The position numbers and the translations under genes are program-made. Under the pieces are notes generated by a model that worked only from the letters and a program-made list of their open reading frames with translations, searched no databases and had not been told where the DNA came from. Of a stretch of 59,398 bases of DNA, positions 59,371-59,398 are shown piece by piece (position 1 is the first letter of the stretch; the number at the start of each line of letters is the position of its first letter). Source of the stretch: Ruminococcus sp. Its GTDB lineage: Bacteria > Bacillota > Clostridia > Oscillospirales > Ruminococcaceae. The stretch covers positions 1 through 59,398 of the forward strand of contig JAIDUG010000012.1 in the NCBI GenBank assembly GCA_029060305.1, written 5' to 3'.

Positions 59371-59398
59371 AGAAAATACTATGATAATTGAAAATAAA

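Overview
The window looks like a chromosome segment from a fibre-degrading gut or rumen Ruminococcus (Oscillospiraceae, Bacillota). The sequence evidence is low G+C, strong AGGAGG ribosome-binding sites, -35/-10 promoters spaced almost always by 17 bp, dockerin modules of the Ruminococcus '..DVFDLCLM..' type on secreted enzymes, a GH5 cellulase-like enzyme, type III glutamine synthetase, and sporulation genes (sigG, a bofA-like gene, a spoIIM-like gene). Species assignment is inference.

Layout. 1-1800: remnant of a siphophage tail module (tape measure, Gp37-like and fibre fragments) interrupted by an unrelated gene on the other strand. 1.9-10.6 kb: accessory redox/esterase island containing a secreted triple-flavodoxin with a half-dockerin, a membrane protein, a LysR-type regulator, a dockerin-esterase, an aldo/keto reductase, a flavodoxin lipoprotein, an NADPH:FMN-reductase-like protein and an esterase lipoprotein with a decayed second esterase. 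Four promoters here carry one AACC-N4-GGTT palindrome exactly 21 bp upstream of the ACTTC block that contains the -35, and a fifth palindrome abuts the -35 of the regulator gene, so the island looks like one LysR regulon. 10.6-12.0 kb: GH5-dockerin enzyme. 12.0-18.0 kb: mobile-DNA graveyard (methyltransferase, helicase, IS3 and integrase remnants) ending at tRNA-Trp, with a LytTR response regulator, a 659-residue secreted coiled-coil protein and a 38-residue peptide gene inside it.

18.3-30.4 kb: housekeeping and sporulation genes (NUDIX, sigG, YesL-like, SpoIIM-like, proC, a B12-type radical SAM protein, glnN, VanY-like peptidase, HD hydrolase, GH13-DUF1653 fusion). 30.5-34.8 kb: L21-leader-controlled operon rplU-prp-rpmA-obg-mrnC-orf-yebC-GNAT, closed by a hairpin that also contains the mntP ribosome-binding site. 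35.4-44.4 kb: secreted InlB-like/dockerin protein, YfcE-type phosphodiesterase, small-protein operon with BofA, pyrimidine-nucleoside phosphorylase, acyl-CoA ligase, endonuclease V and thioesterase.

44.4-47.5 kb: a DtxR-type regulator followed by murL and murD2, translationally coupled. This is the alternative route that makes the D-Glu residue of peptidoglycan by adding L-Glu and then epimerising it. 47.6-56.3 kb: peptidyl-prolyl isomerase, endonuclease IV, stand-alone PduL, tRNA-Arg, and an operon from mscS to rsmA. 56.3-59.4 kb: tRNA-Leu, a DUF1292 gene, a gene-free stretch of about 700 bp that reads as a large structured non-coding RNA of roughly 510 nt with its own promoter and terminator, then rarA.

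The strongest candidates for something undescribed are the large ncRNA at 57087-57600, the flavodoxin/esterase LysR regulon, and the murL-murD2 operon in a Ruminococcus-like genome.
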